The notes under the pieces: model-generated
Seen by the model: the letters and a program-made list of their open reading frames with translations, nothing else
What the model was told of the DNA's origin: nothing
Database searches by the model: none
Virus record (IMG/VR): IMGVR_UViG_3300046328_001165
Span: 28,684-92,683 of that record
Direction: 5' to 3' (one strand)
Length of the DNA stretch: 64,000 bases
Source of the DNA: a virus
In this document: piece by piece, positions 36,005 to 43,810 of the stretch
How the letters are laid out: each line of letters opens with the position of its first letter
Position numbering within the stretch: position 1 is the stretch's first letter
Translations under genes and position numbers: made by a program

Positions 36005-36403
36005 ATGTCAATTGCAATCGCCCTCGTGGAGATCCCCGATTTAATCGGGCGCGTCTGCCAGCCCAACGAAGTAACTTTGGGTGAAGGTAACTCGATTACC
36101 TTTAACGTTAATTACGCTGGAGACATTACGCCGTTCAACGCGGCTAAGCGTACTATCCAGTATTCTGTGTCTGGTCTCTCTGGAACTGAAGTTACAAGTC
36201 TCCAGTCGCTTGCTGAGACAAATCTTGGCAACTTGGTTAAAAAGACTGACCCCTCCTACTCCGACATTTACCTTTCTGGATTGCTGCTTGAAGACAGCTT
36301 CCTGCGAAGTGTAAAGCCTTCGGGATCTCTGACCGTTGATTCTGAGGCGATCGTCGAAAAGACCGATCTAGTCTACGAAACCAAGGGTCGTTACTTAGTC
36401 TAA
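36005..36403 (+). CDS. Single-domain homologue of the four-domain tail protein; possible tail tube
   Basis: 132 aa from ATG 36005; a TTG at 35990 would add five residues. Both the middle (FNAAKRTIQYSVSGLSGTE) and the closing (VEKTDLVYETKGRYL) match the repeat of the 24400 protein. One-domain size and position just before a very strong terminator would suit an abundant ring protein such as the tail tube, but this is inference, because a tube gene normally precedes the tape measure. No other tube candidate was found in the window. Confidence 0.6.
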   Translation: MSIAIALVEIPDLIGRVCQPNEVTLGEGNSITFNVNYAGDITPFNAAKRTIQYSVSGLSGTEVTSLQSLAETNLGNLVKKTDPSYSDIYLSGLLLEDSFLRSVKPSGSLTVDSEAIVEKTDLVYETKGRYLV

Positions 36404-36409
36404 GTTCCG

Positions 36410-36460
36410 ATCTGAATAAAGCAAAAGCCCGTCAATGACGGGCTTTTGCTTTATTCAGAT
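36410..36460. terminator. Bidirectional terminator between structural and minus-strand regions
   Basis: A near-perfect 25-bp palindrome (arms from ATCTGAATAAAGC to GCCCGTCA, central AA) with A/T runs on both sides. It separates the rightward structural block from the leftward small-gene block, and the minus-strand gene 36451-36777 ends inside it. Confidence 0.95.
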
Positions 36461-36777
36461 TCTTCTTTTATAATGAGTCTGTAAGCCTTGCCTTGACCTC
36501 CAGCCTCAGCTTTTTCAAGACCATAGGGGAAGCACATCTTTAATCCGATAATGTTTGTTTGTATCATGCAGATAATTTCAGCCCCCGTTGCAACCCACCC
36601 CCAATAATCAATACCTCGAAAATCGTTTCGAGTTTGATCTGGGGAGATGCTTACCTTTAAGGGACAAACAAACTGACTTCCGCACATTTTTACCTGACCC
36701 TTTGTGGGGTAGATATGAGACCAGTACGCCGCCCCGTCTCGCCCTACAACTTTGCTGCCGTAATAGATTTCTCTCAT
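36451..36777 (-). CDS. Unknown small protein, last gene of the minus block
   Basis: 108 aa, ATGA overlap with the upstream 267-aa gene. Strand-like composition with four Cys (KMCGSQFVCPL, EIICMIQ, KMCFPYG) and Trp/Tyr. Its stop codon lies inside the terminator stem. No family recognised. Confidence 0.6.
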   Translation of the reverse strand: MREIYYGSKVVGRDGAAYWSHIYPTKGQVKMCGSQFVCPLKVSISPDQTRNDFRGIDYWGWVATGAEIICMIQTNIIGLKMCFPYGLEKAEAGGQGKAYRLIIKEESE

Positions 36778-37577
36778 GCTGACTTCTGCTGCTCTTGCAT
36801 CTGATTTAAACCCTTTAGGTATTGCTGTAGTTGGGGGATGCTCAATTCATTTACTCTCGCACCATTGAAGTGCCTTGCTGAGTATTCAGCACCTTTAGCT
36901 TTGAAATTTTCCATGCCCCAAACCTGTTTTGCTTTATCAACAAGCAAAGGGACTATATCTTCTGGTTTGGCAAATGGGTCGAACGTGGTGTGGATTTTGC
37001 GGATTCTAGCGATCGCCTGTTCAATGTATTCTGAAGAGTTTCGCTTCCAGTCGCTTTTTATTTCATCCTTGTGTCGGTCATCTCTGTAGGAAAGGGGGGT
37101 CTTCTGAGAGTCGAATAGCAAGGGTATGACTACTTTTGGATCTTCATCCCCCTTTCTTCCACCGATGTATATCGGCGATTTTAAGGGTTCTTCTGGTAGG
37201 TTCAAAATGGTTAGGATAAAAATTCTGGCAAAAACAGATTTGGCTCCTACCCGAATACTGTAGTTAGACCCCTCACTATAGACGTGGATAGCTATTTTTT
37301 CGGCATCGTCATATTTTGAGTTGGTAGATGGTTGGGTATATGCACTAAGGTTGTTAAAGATTCCTTTTAAGCATTCGGCATCGGTGTCTACCCAAACGTT
37401 TTTTGAGACTTCCCTCTCGAAAATAACTCTATCTTTGGCGGATATGCTGAGCTTAGGGTACAAACCAGCCGATGAGGGGAGGGGGACAAACCCAGATCCC
37501 TCCAAGGCATCTATTTTAGCCTCAAGAGTTTCTAGTTTTTTGAGTAGCATCTCCATCAATTGAGCTTGATTGATCAT
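36774..37577 (-). CDS. Unknown protein with N-terminal coiled coil
   Basis: 267 aa. Residues 4-28 (LMEMLLKKLETLEAKIDA) form a coiled coil; the central part looks alpha/beta (EREVSKNVWVDTDAE, IAIHVYSEGSNYSIRVG); the C-terminus is a short helix after 'RVNELSIPQLQQYL'. That helix-after-linker end is common in phage recombination and ssDNA-binding proteins, but there is no real match. Start ATG 37577. Confidence 0.6.
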   Translation of the reverse strand: MINQAQLMEMLLKKLETLEAKIDALEGSGFVPLPSSAGLYPKLSISAKDRVIFEREVSKNVWVDTDAECLKGIFNNLSAYTQPSTNSKYDDAEKIAIHVYSEGSNYSIRVGAKSVFARIFILTILNLPEEPLKSPIYIGGRKGDEDPKVVIPLLFDSQKTPLSYRDDRHKDEIKSDWKRNSSEYIEQAIARIRKIHTTFDPFAKPEDIVPLLVDKAKQVWGMENFKAKGAEYSARHFNGARVNELSIPQLQQYLKGLNQMQEQQKSA

Positions 37578-37598
37578 GTTTTTGCGAATTTTTATAGG

Positions 37599-37868
37599 TT
37601 AATTTGATTGGGGCGTGGTCATCTCAGACTCAAGCTTGTCCAAAAGTAGCCACGCCTGAGCTTGATCTACTGCTTGATATTCGGCGGTGTCAGGTGGTGT
37701 CAAAAAGATTCGAGTACCTTCAACCTCAACACTGAAGCCCATAGCCAAGGCGCGATTTCGTATTTGGTCAATGCTGTAGGACTTTTTGCTGCGCTTGGAT
37801 TTTTTTGCCAAGCCTTTGGGCTCACCCATTTCGATACGATCAAACAGATCTAAAAATTCAGAACTCAT
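37599..37868 (-). CDS. Unknown small basic protein
   Basis: 89 aa. A Lys/Ser-rich run (GLAKKSKRSKKSYSIDQ) precedes a helix and a beta hairpin. The TTTTGTGGTAGTATT element lies 21 nt before its ATG, the same spacing as at 1546, so it may start a transcript for the last three genes of the block. Unknown function. Confidence 0.6.
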   Translation of the reverse strand: MSSEFLDLFDRIEMGEPKGLAKKSKRSKKSYSIDQIRNRALAMGFSVEVEGTRIFLTPPDTAEYQAVDQAQAWLLLDKLESEMTTPQSN

Positions 37869-37889
37869 GTTTTGATACTTCCTTGAATT

Positions 37890-37904
37890 AATACTACCAC
37901 AAAA
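37890..37904 (-). promoter_or_regulatory. Recurrent 15-bp element TTTTGTGGTAGTATT
   Basis: Identical in all 15 bases to the element at 1509 and at almost the same distance (21 nt) from the downstream ATG. Candidate extended -10 promoter or operator. Confidence 0.45.
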
Positions 37905-37960
37905 GCAGATCGCGGACTTAATATAGGCTAAGCCCTAACGTTGTTTGCCGCGATCGCTGA

Positions 37961-38257
37961 TCACCCTTCCGAGGGAGGAACCTCTTCCACAGGCTTTTCC
38001 CAGAAGTCTATGAGATCCCAGAACTCCGCAAGTTGGATCTCAAATTCATCCCAAGTACATGGGTAGTCAATGTCTTGATCAAGTGTGAGCCTGTCATCAG
38101 TCGCTCTGTAATCAAGGCAATAATTCTCACCCTCAACCGTTTCCATTACTTCGGTATCCATTTTGATACGCACGAAATCATCGGGAAAACTTGAGTTATT
38201 CTTGGCGAAGTCAGCTAAAGCCTCGCTCAGATCTTTGTAAGTATTCAGTGTTGTCAT
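37961..38257 (-). CDS. Unknown acidic small protein
   Basis: 98 aa, strongly acidic in the C-terminal half (DRLTLDQDIDYPCTWDEFE). Seven bases separate its start from the stop of the 58-aa gene upstream, which is in the same frame. After its TGA stop the frame stays open for ten codons containing a HIP1 octamer. No family recognised. Confidence 0.6.
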   Translation of the reverse strand: MTTLNTYKDLSEALADFAKNNSSFPDDFVRIKMDTEVMETVEGENYCLDYRATDDRLTLDQDIDYPCTWDEFEIQLAEFWDLIDFWEKPVEEVPPSEG

Positions 38258-38263
38258 AGCATT

Positions 38264-38440
38264 TCATCTGTTTTGATTGTTGTCTTGATTAACCTCAACA
38301 CCCCATCGACCAGCGACAGGGTAAACACGCCGATCGCTGTGCAAGTCATAGATAATATTCTTTGCCTCCTCCTCTGTGCTAGCCTTAATAGTTTCCCTGT
38401 AGCCAAGCGGATTTCCGACAGTGTAAGACCATGATTTCAT
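38264..38440 (-). CDS. Small protein, 58 aa
   Basis: ATG at 38440 with AAGGAG seven nt upstream; ends at TGA 38264. Starts MKSWSYTVGN and includes a short helix (STEEEAKNIIYDL), which gives it a beta-hairpin-helix look. Too short for most gene callers but well placed between its neighbours. Confidence 0.6.
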   Translation of the reverse strand: MKSWSYTVGNPLGYRETIKASTEEEAKNIIYDLHSDRRVYPVAGRWGVEVNQDNNQNR

Positions 38441-38463
38441 TGTTTTTCTCCTTGTTTATGTTT

Positions 38464-38814
38464 TTAAAAACTATATTTAAGACGGTTTTCCCACAAAGCC
38501 TTTAAAGCCTCGTCACGACTCTCGCCTTCATAGACAACTTCGCAGTCTGAATCGGTTTCTTCGTGCCAGTCATGATACAAGGTCGCCGTCCATTTCTTGT
38601 AGCCCACGATCGTATCGCCATCATATATAGCGTTTCGACCGCCAACGCCGCCAATGCAGTTGTATTCTGTGAGGCGAATCGCCTGACACAGAAAACAGTT
38701 ACCTTGACCTGCTGGGTAATTCGTGTTTTCATCAATCCAATAGTTGTAGCCAAGATCGTGGAATAGGATTCGGATATCCTGATTCATTTTGTAATAGTCG
38801 AACGCTGGACTCAT
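38464..38814 (-). CDS. Unknown Cys-containing small protein
   Basis: 116 aa, AGAGAGGATT before ATG 38814. Contains NCFLCQAIRL, YNCIGG and a Gly-rich loop (GGVGGRNAIYDGD). The C-terminal helix (ESRDEALKALWENRL) is like the 'ea..al' helices of many small phage proteins. Unknown function. Confidence 0.6.
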   Translation of the reverse strand: MSPAFDYYKMNQDIRILFHDLGYNYWIDENTNYPAGQGNCFLCQAIRLTEYNCIGGVGGRNAIYDGDTIVGYKKWTATLYHDWHEETDSDCEVVYEGESRDEALKALWENRLKYSF

Positions 38815-38866
38815 AATCCTCTCTAATAAATTGTTTTAATTATTGATTGTGGTTGCGATCACCTAA

Positions 38867-39298
38867 CTACAGATCTGGACTCCATTCGCACATCGACTCC
38901 GCACATTCCGCTCCTCGCATGTGCGGCACGAGATCTAGCCCGTATTTAACTCTGGCGAAATCGATAAAGGACAAGACGAACATCTCATGGCAGATACCAG
39001 AATCAAGAGCCTCTTGTAGGCGCTCATAACCAAAGGCGAGTTCATCCGCATTGTCCAACCCGAACGGGTCGTCCAATTCTTGAATCCACTCATCGGTATC
39101 CTCGGACATGTTCACAAACGTGAGGCATAGCTCCTTCGGCATCTCATCAACATATTCTTTGGCGATCGCTCGAATCTGGGCGGACAATTCCTTCATGGGT
39201 TCAAGCCAAGAAGATGAAATGTCGTCAGCGCTGATTGCCTCCATAACAGTGGGAAGCCCATCGACTTCTCGAAGGCAAAATCCAATTCTGTAGCTCAT
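38867..39298 (-). CDS. Unknown acidic protein
   Basis: 143 aa with many Glu/Asp (NMSEDTDEWIQELDDPFG). The start overlaps the upstream gene's stop by ATGA. The N-terminus resembles a beta strand pair (MSYRIGFCLREVDGLP), the rest is helical. Unknown. Confidence 0.6.
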   Translation of the reverse strand: MSYRIGFCLREVDGLPTVMEAISADDISSSWLEPMKELSAQIRAIAKEYVDEMPKELCLTFVNMSEDTDEWIQELDDPFGLDNADELAFGYERLQEALDSGICHEMFVLSFIDFARVKYGLDLVPHMRGAECAESMCEWSPDL

Positions 39299-39600
39299 AT
39301 TCTCCTCGCGTTCATTCTGTTTCGTTCATTCTGTGCTGCAACCTTAGCATCTACCCGTCTTTGCCAGTTGGCTTCACGAGCGAGATCCTCAGCGATCGCG
39401 TCAATGAGTAGCTGCGGATATAAGTTACCCGCCTCGTCCACGATCACCAGTTTAGATCTCTCCGCAGGCTCAAGAAAGCTGTCTTTGTCTCGTAAGCGCC
39501 ACAGATTCCATTTGAGAATACGAATGTTGTCTGTGGCGCTAGGGGAGTATAGAATGTCTCCGTTAGGAAGGATTTGTCTGATCCGATACTCCTTTCCCAT
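39295..39600 (-). CDS. Unknown small protein
   Basis: 101 aa; beta-rich N-terminus (KEYRIRQILPNGDILYSP), helical basic C-terminus (AQNERNRMNARRI). Four-base overlap with the downstream gene. Unknown. Confidence 0.6.
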   Translation of the reverse strand: MGKEYRIRQILPNGDILYSPSATDNIRILKWNLWRLRDKDSFLEPAERSKLVIVDEAGNLYPQLLIDAIAEDLAREANWQRRVDAKVAAQNERNRMNARRI

Positions 39601-39605
39601 GCATT

Positions 39606-39872
39606 TTAGCTATTCTCCTTAGCCCTGCAATACTCTTCTTTGGACACTTCTTCCCAGTTGCCGTTAAAGAAGTCAACGCCCCAAACCTCTTTGGGGTAGT
39701 CTCGTCCCACAAAGGTCAAGATATACTTGGTTGTATGATAGCCTTCAAGAGATCTCGTAGACCTGACATTGTGAACTTGGTCAAGAGTAGCAACAAGCCC
39801 TGATGGGATGTACCTGTAGTACTCGTTAGTAACTTCGATAACTTCAATAACTGCCTCAAATTTCCGCGCCAT
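39606..39872 (-). CDS. Unknown small protein
   Basis: 88 aa with alternating strands (FEAVIEVIEVTNEYYRYI, TKYILTFVGRDYPKEVW) and a short C-terminal helix. Follows the 93-aa winged-helix-like gene after a 37-nt gap. Unknown. Confidence 0.6.
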   Translation of the reverse strand: MARKFEAVIEVIEVTNEYYRYIPSGLVATLDQVHNVRSTRSLEGYHTTKYILTFVGRDYPKEVWGVDFFNGNWEEVSKEEYCRAKENS

Positions 39873-39909
39873 GTCAATCCTCTAGTGTTTTTGTTTTGAG
39901 CCCGATTGT

Positions 39910-40191
39910 TTAAAATGGTATGTCGTAGTAGGTGTAGGGTTTGTCGTCAGTGTCAACATCATCTACCTTTTCAATCCTTCCATCTCTGATGAGGTTAGCG
40001 ATCGCGAGATCCGTAATCTTGTCCGCGTTCGATTTGTCTACGCCGATTGTCTGTTCGTAAACTTCGACTTTTAGCTGATAAAGCTCTTGAGGACCACGAG
40101 CTTCGATCAAGTCTACGATGTGCGTAGCGGCGGCGATCCCTATATATTCCAAGCTGTTCATTACTTTCGCCATATATTCCAAGCTGTTCAT
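39910..40191 (-). CDS. Possible winged-helix protein with a duplicated start
   Basis: 93 aa. Residues ~20-90 (IVDLIEARGP…ITDLAIANLIRDGRIEKV…TYYDIPF) suggest a winged helix; the same 'TYYxIP' ending occurs in the 116-aa protein at 40802. The first ten codons are a tandem copy of the next ten (MNSLEYMAKV, MNSLEYIGI), so translation can start at 40191 or 40161. ATG 40191 shares one base with the upstream stop. Confidence 0.6.
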   Translation of the reverse strand: MNSLEYMAKVMNSLEYIGIAAATHIVDLIEARGPQELYQLKVEVYEQTIGVDKSNADKITDLAIANLIRDGRIEKVDDVDTDDKPYTYYDIPF

Positions 40192-40197
40192 TACTTT
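40142..40197 (-). repeat. Two direct copies of 26 bp across a start codon
   Basis: Copies at 40142-40167 and 40172-40197 are identical over ATATATTCCAAGCTGTTCAT plus TACTTT and are spaced 30 bp, keeping frame. It looks like a recent slippage duplication of an RBS/start region. Confidence 0.85.
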
Positions 40198-40508
40198 TTG
40201 AACCTAATAGTTGTGCAATTGTGATTTTCGGGCGCGATGGATGGGCGAACATGCCATGTCTCCTCATGGTCGCAGAGCAGAAACCATGGATCGTAATCGA
40301 TCGCAGTTTCCACGACCTCCTTGAAGTAAAGTGTCCAGCCATCAAACTCAAAACCAGTAAGTCGGTTTTGAGTTTGCTTTTTAGCCCAGTCCACGAGTTG
40401 CCGCTTGATCGCCCTTTCGGATGGCAGATCGGCTTCGGGGATGTCGCCAAGCCCGATATCGTCATAGCAAATAGCTTGTTGGAAGTAAAGCTCAACCGTC
40501 CGCTGCAT
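40191..40508 (-). CDS. Unknown small protein
   Basis: 105 aa, ATG 40508. Strands and a central helix (SERAIKRQLVDWAKKQT), then 'WHVRPSIAPENHNCTTIRF'. One-base overlap with the downstream gene. Unknown. Confidence 0.6.
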   Translation of the reverse strand: MQRTVELYFQQAICYDDIGLGDIPEADLPSERAIKRQLVDWAKKQTQNRLTGFEFDGWTLYFKEVVETAIDYDPWFLLCDHEETWHVRPSIAPENHNCTTIRFKK

Positions 40509-40516
40509 ATCTTTCC

Positions 40517-40750
40517 CTATACCTGTGTTAGTGGCGACGATGGGTATATATTGATGTCGGTCAGGTCGATAAGACCTTTGACATCCTCTTCGAGAACGTG
40601 AGGCTCAATCTCGTAAACGGTAATAGTGGATTGGGTGAACGGATGGCGGCGGACAGGATCGGCAGCGAAGTGAAGTCTAGACGGCAGTAGATAGTCGCGG
40701 ATAAAACGAAGCAGAGCCTCGTCATGTTGCATTCTAATTTTTGTAGCCAT
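40517..40750 (-). CDS. Unknown small protein
   Basis: 77 aa, basic N-terminal half (DEALLRFIRDYLLPSRLHF) and acidic C-terminal half (EIEPHVLEEDVKGLIDLTD). Eight nt to the next gene. Unknown. Confidence 0.55.
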   Translation of the reverse strand: MATKIRMQHDEALLRFIRDYLLPSRLHFAADPVRRHPFTQSTITVYEIEPHVLEEDVKGLIDLTDINIYPSSPLTQV

Positions 40751-40801
40751 GTTTTTACTTGCGTGAATTTATTGTAAAGCGCGATCGTTTGCTCAGGTGT
40801 T

Positions 40802-41152
40802 CTAGTCGTCACTTTCCGCTGGCAGGTTGTAGTAAGTGGTTACAACATTCTCTTCATCCTCGTCCTCCCATTCCTCAATCAAATTGTAGGCAAGGAGTGT
40901 GGTGATCGCATTTTCAATAGCCTCTTCAATTTCCGAGATCTCAGCCAAGGGGGAATCCGTGGACGCGCTTAGGGACGTGGCATAGCTAGCAAAGTTTGAT
41001 CTTATGCAGTGCTTGTCTGCACAGCCATCGCCAAGGAGGTTGATAACGTAATCAGCGGCTTTGGCGGCAAGAGGAGTAGGAAATAGCCTCTCCCAAAACT
41101 GCCTGTTACGGGTGTCGCAAAGAAAACTCATAGTTGCATCTAGACTTGCCAT
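40802..41152 (-). CDS. Possible winged-helix protein
   Basis: 116 aa. The C-terminal part (SEIEEAIENAITTLLAYNL then an acidic loop and VTTYYNLPAE) matches in plan the protein at 39910, suggesting a shared winged-helix-like fold. The N-terminus holds Cys (FLCDTRN, GDGCADKHC). Unknown role. Confidence 0.55.
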   Translation of the reverse strand: MASLDATMSFLCDTRNRQFWERLFPTPLAAKAADYVINLLGDGCADKHCIRSNFASYATSLSASTDSPLAEISEIEEAIENAITTLLAYNLIEEWEDEDEENVVTTYYNLPAESDD

Positions 41153-41215
41153 TATTTTTCCTCAGTGTTTTGCTGTGTAGGTGCGATCGCCCGACATGAA
41201 CGAATCGCACTGGAA

Positions 41216-41556
41216 TTAATCCTTACCTATTGCGGCGCTGAAAATCTCGTAGAGCCCGTAAGCAACCAGCCCTACACCTATAGAACCCTTGATCCCATGA
41301 CCAACCGCTTCGATCTTCCTACCCTTTCGATTAGCCCTTGACATCGCAAAGAACTCGTTAACAGCAAGTTCGGTGCAGTCGCCCATCGAATCGTTGATCT
41401 GACCGCTAAACTCTGCGAGAGTCATACTCTCGTAGTCTTCTTGTGATGCGATCGCTTTTTTTCTTTTCCTAACGCTTGATTTAGCTCCCTTCTGCTGCTT
41501 GTAAGCAGCCAAAAGCTCACGCAAGCCGTTCAACTCTTCTTCGGTCATCGCCATTC
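41216..41556 (-). CDS. Small protein with a C-terminal membrane helix
   Basis: 113 aa from ATG 41556 (GGGAG seven nt upstream), preferred to a longer start. A basic stretch (SSVRKRKKAIA) and a single hydrophobic C-terminal helix (IKGSIGVGLVAYGLYEIF) suggest a membrane tether. Unknown function. Confidence 0.6.
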
Positions 41557-41638
41557 GCAGTCTCCCTGTTTTGATTTTGTTGTGTTGAAATCGCAAAGGA
41601 GTGGAGGTGGCGATCGGGCTTTAGTTGGCATAGGCTAG

Positions 41639-41989
41639 TTAAGCCTCAAGGTTTTCAATAGCGATTTTGCCTGACCCTACGGGCTGCGAGAAGTGTTTGA
41701 CAAATGAGCTTATCGCAAACTCAGAAATAGGTTGTGAGCATTTAGACCAACCCATCCAAGACCAGACTTCGCAGTGGTAGAAAATCTGCGCGTCAAGTAG
41801 TTCAGCCCCAGAAACAAAAGCCGACAAAACTCGAAACTTTTCTGTCTTCTCGCCTACATCGCGGGAAAATTCAAAGCCGTCGGGATACAGTCGAGTCTTC
41901 TCAGTAAGTGCTTGAAGCTCAACTCGCTTCAAGCCATCAAAGTGGCTGATGATTTCTTGAGCCGATTCGGTTAAGTTTTTTGAATACAT
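41639..41989 (-). CDS. Member 3 of a tandem paralogue trio
   Basis: 116 aa. It shares with the two genes upstream a plan 'L..L..k.r.YPdgfeF…g…ilsAfvsG…iwyhCeV.sw…i.e.ai…i.kfg.p', seen here as 'ALTEKTRLYPDGFEF', 'LSAFVSGAELLDAQIFYHCEVWSW' and 'KHFSQPVGS'. The three genes abut with no gap. Unknown family; beta sheet with a closing helix. Confidence 0.65.
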   Translation of the reverse strand: MYSKNLTESAQEIISHFDGLKRVELQALTEKTRLYPDGFEFSRDVGEKTEKFRVLSAFVSGAELLDAQIFYHCEVWSWMGWSKCSQPISEFAISSFVKHFSQPVGSGKIAIENLEA

Positions 41990-42313
41990 CTAAACCTCCT
42001 GTTCTGGTGTTCCAAATTTAGCGATCGCCCTGTCAATCGCGCTCTCCGAGAGAGGCATAACCTCATGATCTTCTGGAGTCCAAGAAGGGACATGACAGCG
42101 ATACCAAACTTGAATATCGTCATCAGCAAAGCCGCTTAGGTAAGCCCCAAGAATGTAGCTCCCCTCTAGTTCGCCCGAAACAGAGGGGTAATAGAACTTG
42201 AAGTTGCTGGGGTATTTACGGGATTGTTCTGCGAGGTCTTGGAGTCTCTTCGCTTTAATTTCTTCCGCCCAGACTATTATTTTATTCGCAGCATCGTGTA
42301 CTTTTGGATTCAT
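41990..42313 (-). CDS. Member 2 of a tandem paralogue trio
   Basis: 107 aa; 'LAEQSRKYPSNFKFYYPS', 'ILGAYLSGFADDDIQVWYRCHVPSW' and 'AIAKFGTPEQEV' align with both neighbours. Starts directly after the TGA of the upstream copy. Unknown function. Confidence 0.65.
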   Translation of the reverse strand: MNPKVHDAANKIIVWAEEIKAKRLQDLAEQSRKYPSNFKFYYPSVSGELEGSYILGAYLSGFADDDIQVWYRCHVPSWTPEDHEVMPLSESAIDRAIAKFGTPEQEV

Positions 42314-42664
42314 TCAAGCCTCCTGTCTTGGTGTTCCAAATTTAGCGATCGCCATACTGATTGTCTTTTCTTCCAAAGGGACAATCTCTCCTTCATGAGT
42401 GTATAACGTAGGTATAGAGCAGGAATACCAAATGCCTATGCCCCCGATTTCTGCGTTAGGCAGGTAGCCGCAAACGATGCTCCCTAGATGAAGTTCTCCG
42501 TCTTCTGGTGAAGGATAATAGAACTCGTGTCCGTCTGGGTACATCCTATATCTCTCCAACAGAGCTAGTAAATCATGATGCCTATCCCTCGAAATGCGGG
42601 TATAGGCATCATGAAAACGCTGCTCAATCTCAATCATCCCGTTAACTACTTTGTTATCTTGCAT
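42314..42664 (-). CDS. Member 1 of a tandem paralogue trio
   Basis: 116 aa; 'LLERYRMYPDGHEFYYPS', 'IVCGYLPNAEIGGIGIWYSCSIP' and 'AIAKFGTPRQEA' align with the next two genes. ATG 42664 follows the TAG of the 40-aa gene with no gap, with GGAGG inside that gene as ribosome site. Confidence 0.65.
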   Translation of the reverse strand: MQDNKVVNGMIEIEQRFHDAYTRISRDRHHDLLALLERYRMYPDGHEFYYPSPEDGELHLGSIVCGYLPNAEIGGIGIWYSCSIPTLYTHEGEIVPLEEKTISMAIAKFGTPRQEA

Positions 42665-42787
42665 CTAAGCCTCCTTGTTGTCGTATGATTTGACCACGAT
42701 AAAAATGACCCCGTTACGGCGAACGGGGTACTGAGCTGATCGGCGAGGCGATCGCGCTTTGTTGTGAGCAGTGTTAGTTTTAGCCAT
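42665..42787 (-). CDS. Small basic protein, 40 aa
   Basis: ATG 42787 after GGAGGATTA. Arg/Lys-rich (AHNKARSPRRSAQYPVRR) then a short hydrophobic strand (GVIFIVVK). A hairpin CCCCGTT…AACGGGG lies within it. Its end carries the Shine-Dalgarno site of the paralogue trio, so it may couple their translation. Confidence 0.55.
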   Translation of the reverse strand: MAKTNTAHNKARSPRRSAQYPVRRNGVIFIVVKSYDNKEA

Positions 42788-42817
42788 TAATCCTCCAAGG
42801 TTGCTTTCGGCTTTATC

Positions 42818-43144
42818 TTAGCTGTCCAAATATGAAAGCTCGCGAGGCGAAAGCTCCCCCTCTTGGTAAAAGTTGAGAGATCCAAAACCATACGAAGCGG
42901 ACTGCTTCCAATCGTCTCCATACTCTTCGACCATGAATTCTTGAGCGTCTTTATGGGCTTGCTTTATACCTGCGGAGATCTTCTCGGCGCGATTGTCGCC
43001 ATCCTCCAATGTGCAAACACTGAAGTGGTTTACTGATCGCTTCTGGGGATGGACAAGAGTTGCGTTAGATCCTAATGGAGTGGAATCGAAATAGCCTGGG
43101 CTGCGAGAGTGGAAGAAGTCGATAAGAACGTGCGTTTTAGACAT
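42818..43144 (-). CDS. Unknown small protein
   Basis: 108 aa, ATG 43144. Contains His/Ser-rich strands (FFHSRSPGYFDST) and 'MVEEYGDDWKQSASYGFGSL'. Thirty nt gap to the 40-aa gene. Unknown. Confidence 0.6.
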   Translation of the reverse strand: MSKTHVLIDFFHSRSPGYFDSTPLGSNATLVHPQKRSVNHFSVCTLEDGDNRAEKISAGIKQAHKDAQEFMVEEYGDDWKQSASYGFGSLNFYQEGELSPRELSYLDS

Positions 43145-43164
43145 AGCGGAATCTCCTGTGATAA

Positions 43165-43470
43165 TTATTCAATGTAAATAAGCCAGCGAGTGTTAACTGT
43201 CTGACCGCGATCGCTTAAATAGTCATAAATGCTACCGAAAGACTCTACCTGAACCTCCTCAACATCATTATTCTCAGCAATCCAAGTATTAGCGTACTCG
43301 TTATTGATGAAGGGGTGTAGCTTTGCCACAACGCCTTCAACCTCCGTACCGTTGACTCTGGGATAGGCTTGAGTATTACTTGGAATTTCATTCGTGCCTG
43401 CGAGCACTCCAAAGAACTCGATCGTATCAAGGAAGTCAATTACGATTGATGTGATTAAAAATTTTTTCAT
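43165..43470 (-). CDS. Unknown small protein
   Basis: 101 aa. Beta-rich; the sequence ends 'RGQTVNTRWLIYIE'. ATG 43470 lies just after the corrected stop (43476) of the frameshifted gene upstream, so the spacing fits that corrected frame better than the broken one. Unknown. Confidence 0.6.
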   Translation of the reverse strand: MKKFLITSIVIDFLDTIEFFGVLAGTNEIPSNTQAYPRVNGTEVEGVVAKLHPFINNEYANTWIAENNDVEEVQVESFGSIYDYLSDRGQTVNTRWLIYIE

Positions 43471-43475
43471 GTGCC

Positions 43476-43807
43476 CTACTTTAAATCCGATTCAAGAGCG
43501 TACAGAGCAAAAGCTTGATCTTCACCCATATAGTCAACCTCAACAGAACCCTCAATAGGTCTCGTATAAAGGCGAATTTCTTTGCGAATCCAAGGCTTAG
43601 TGATCGGGTGGTTTTGAAGCCATAGTACTTCCCCGCCGCTCTAGTAGATCCGTATTTCTGCCCCTCCTTTACGGGTGTAAAGGTAGAGGTGAACCTTGTC
43701 AATAACACACCGACTTGGCGGTTAAATTTATCAGCTCCTAGACCCGCAACATGAACCTCAGATTCTACAAAGCGGTCTTCTTCTGTTAGGACTTGACTTT
43801 CAGCCAT
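43476..43807 (-). pseudogene. Small gene broken by a one-base deletion in a G-run
   Basis: From ATG 43807 the frame reads MAESQVLTEEDRFVES… to 'KYGSTRAAG', then a GGGG at 43631-43634 (minus strand) shifts it into a basic nonsense tail. Adding one G restores 'EVLWLQNHPITKPWIRK' and 'VDYMGEDQAFALYALES', ending at TAG 43476-43478, six nt before the next start. The restored protein is ~110 aa. The corrected spacing supports a lesion or a sequencing error rather than a real alternative C-terminus. Confidence 0.6.
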
Positions 43808-43810
43808 AAT

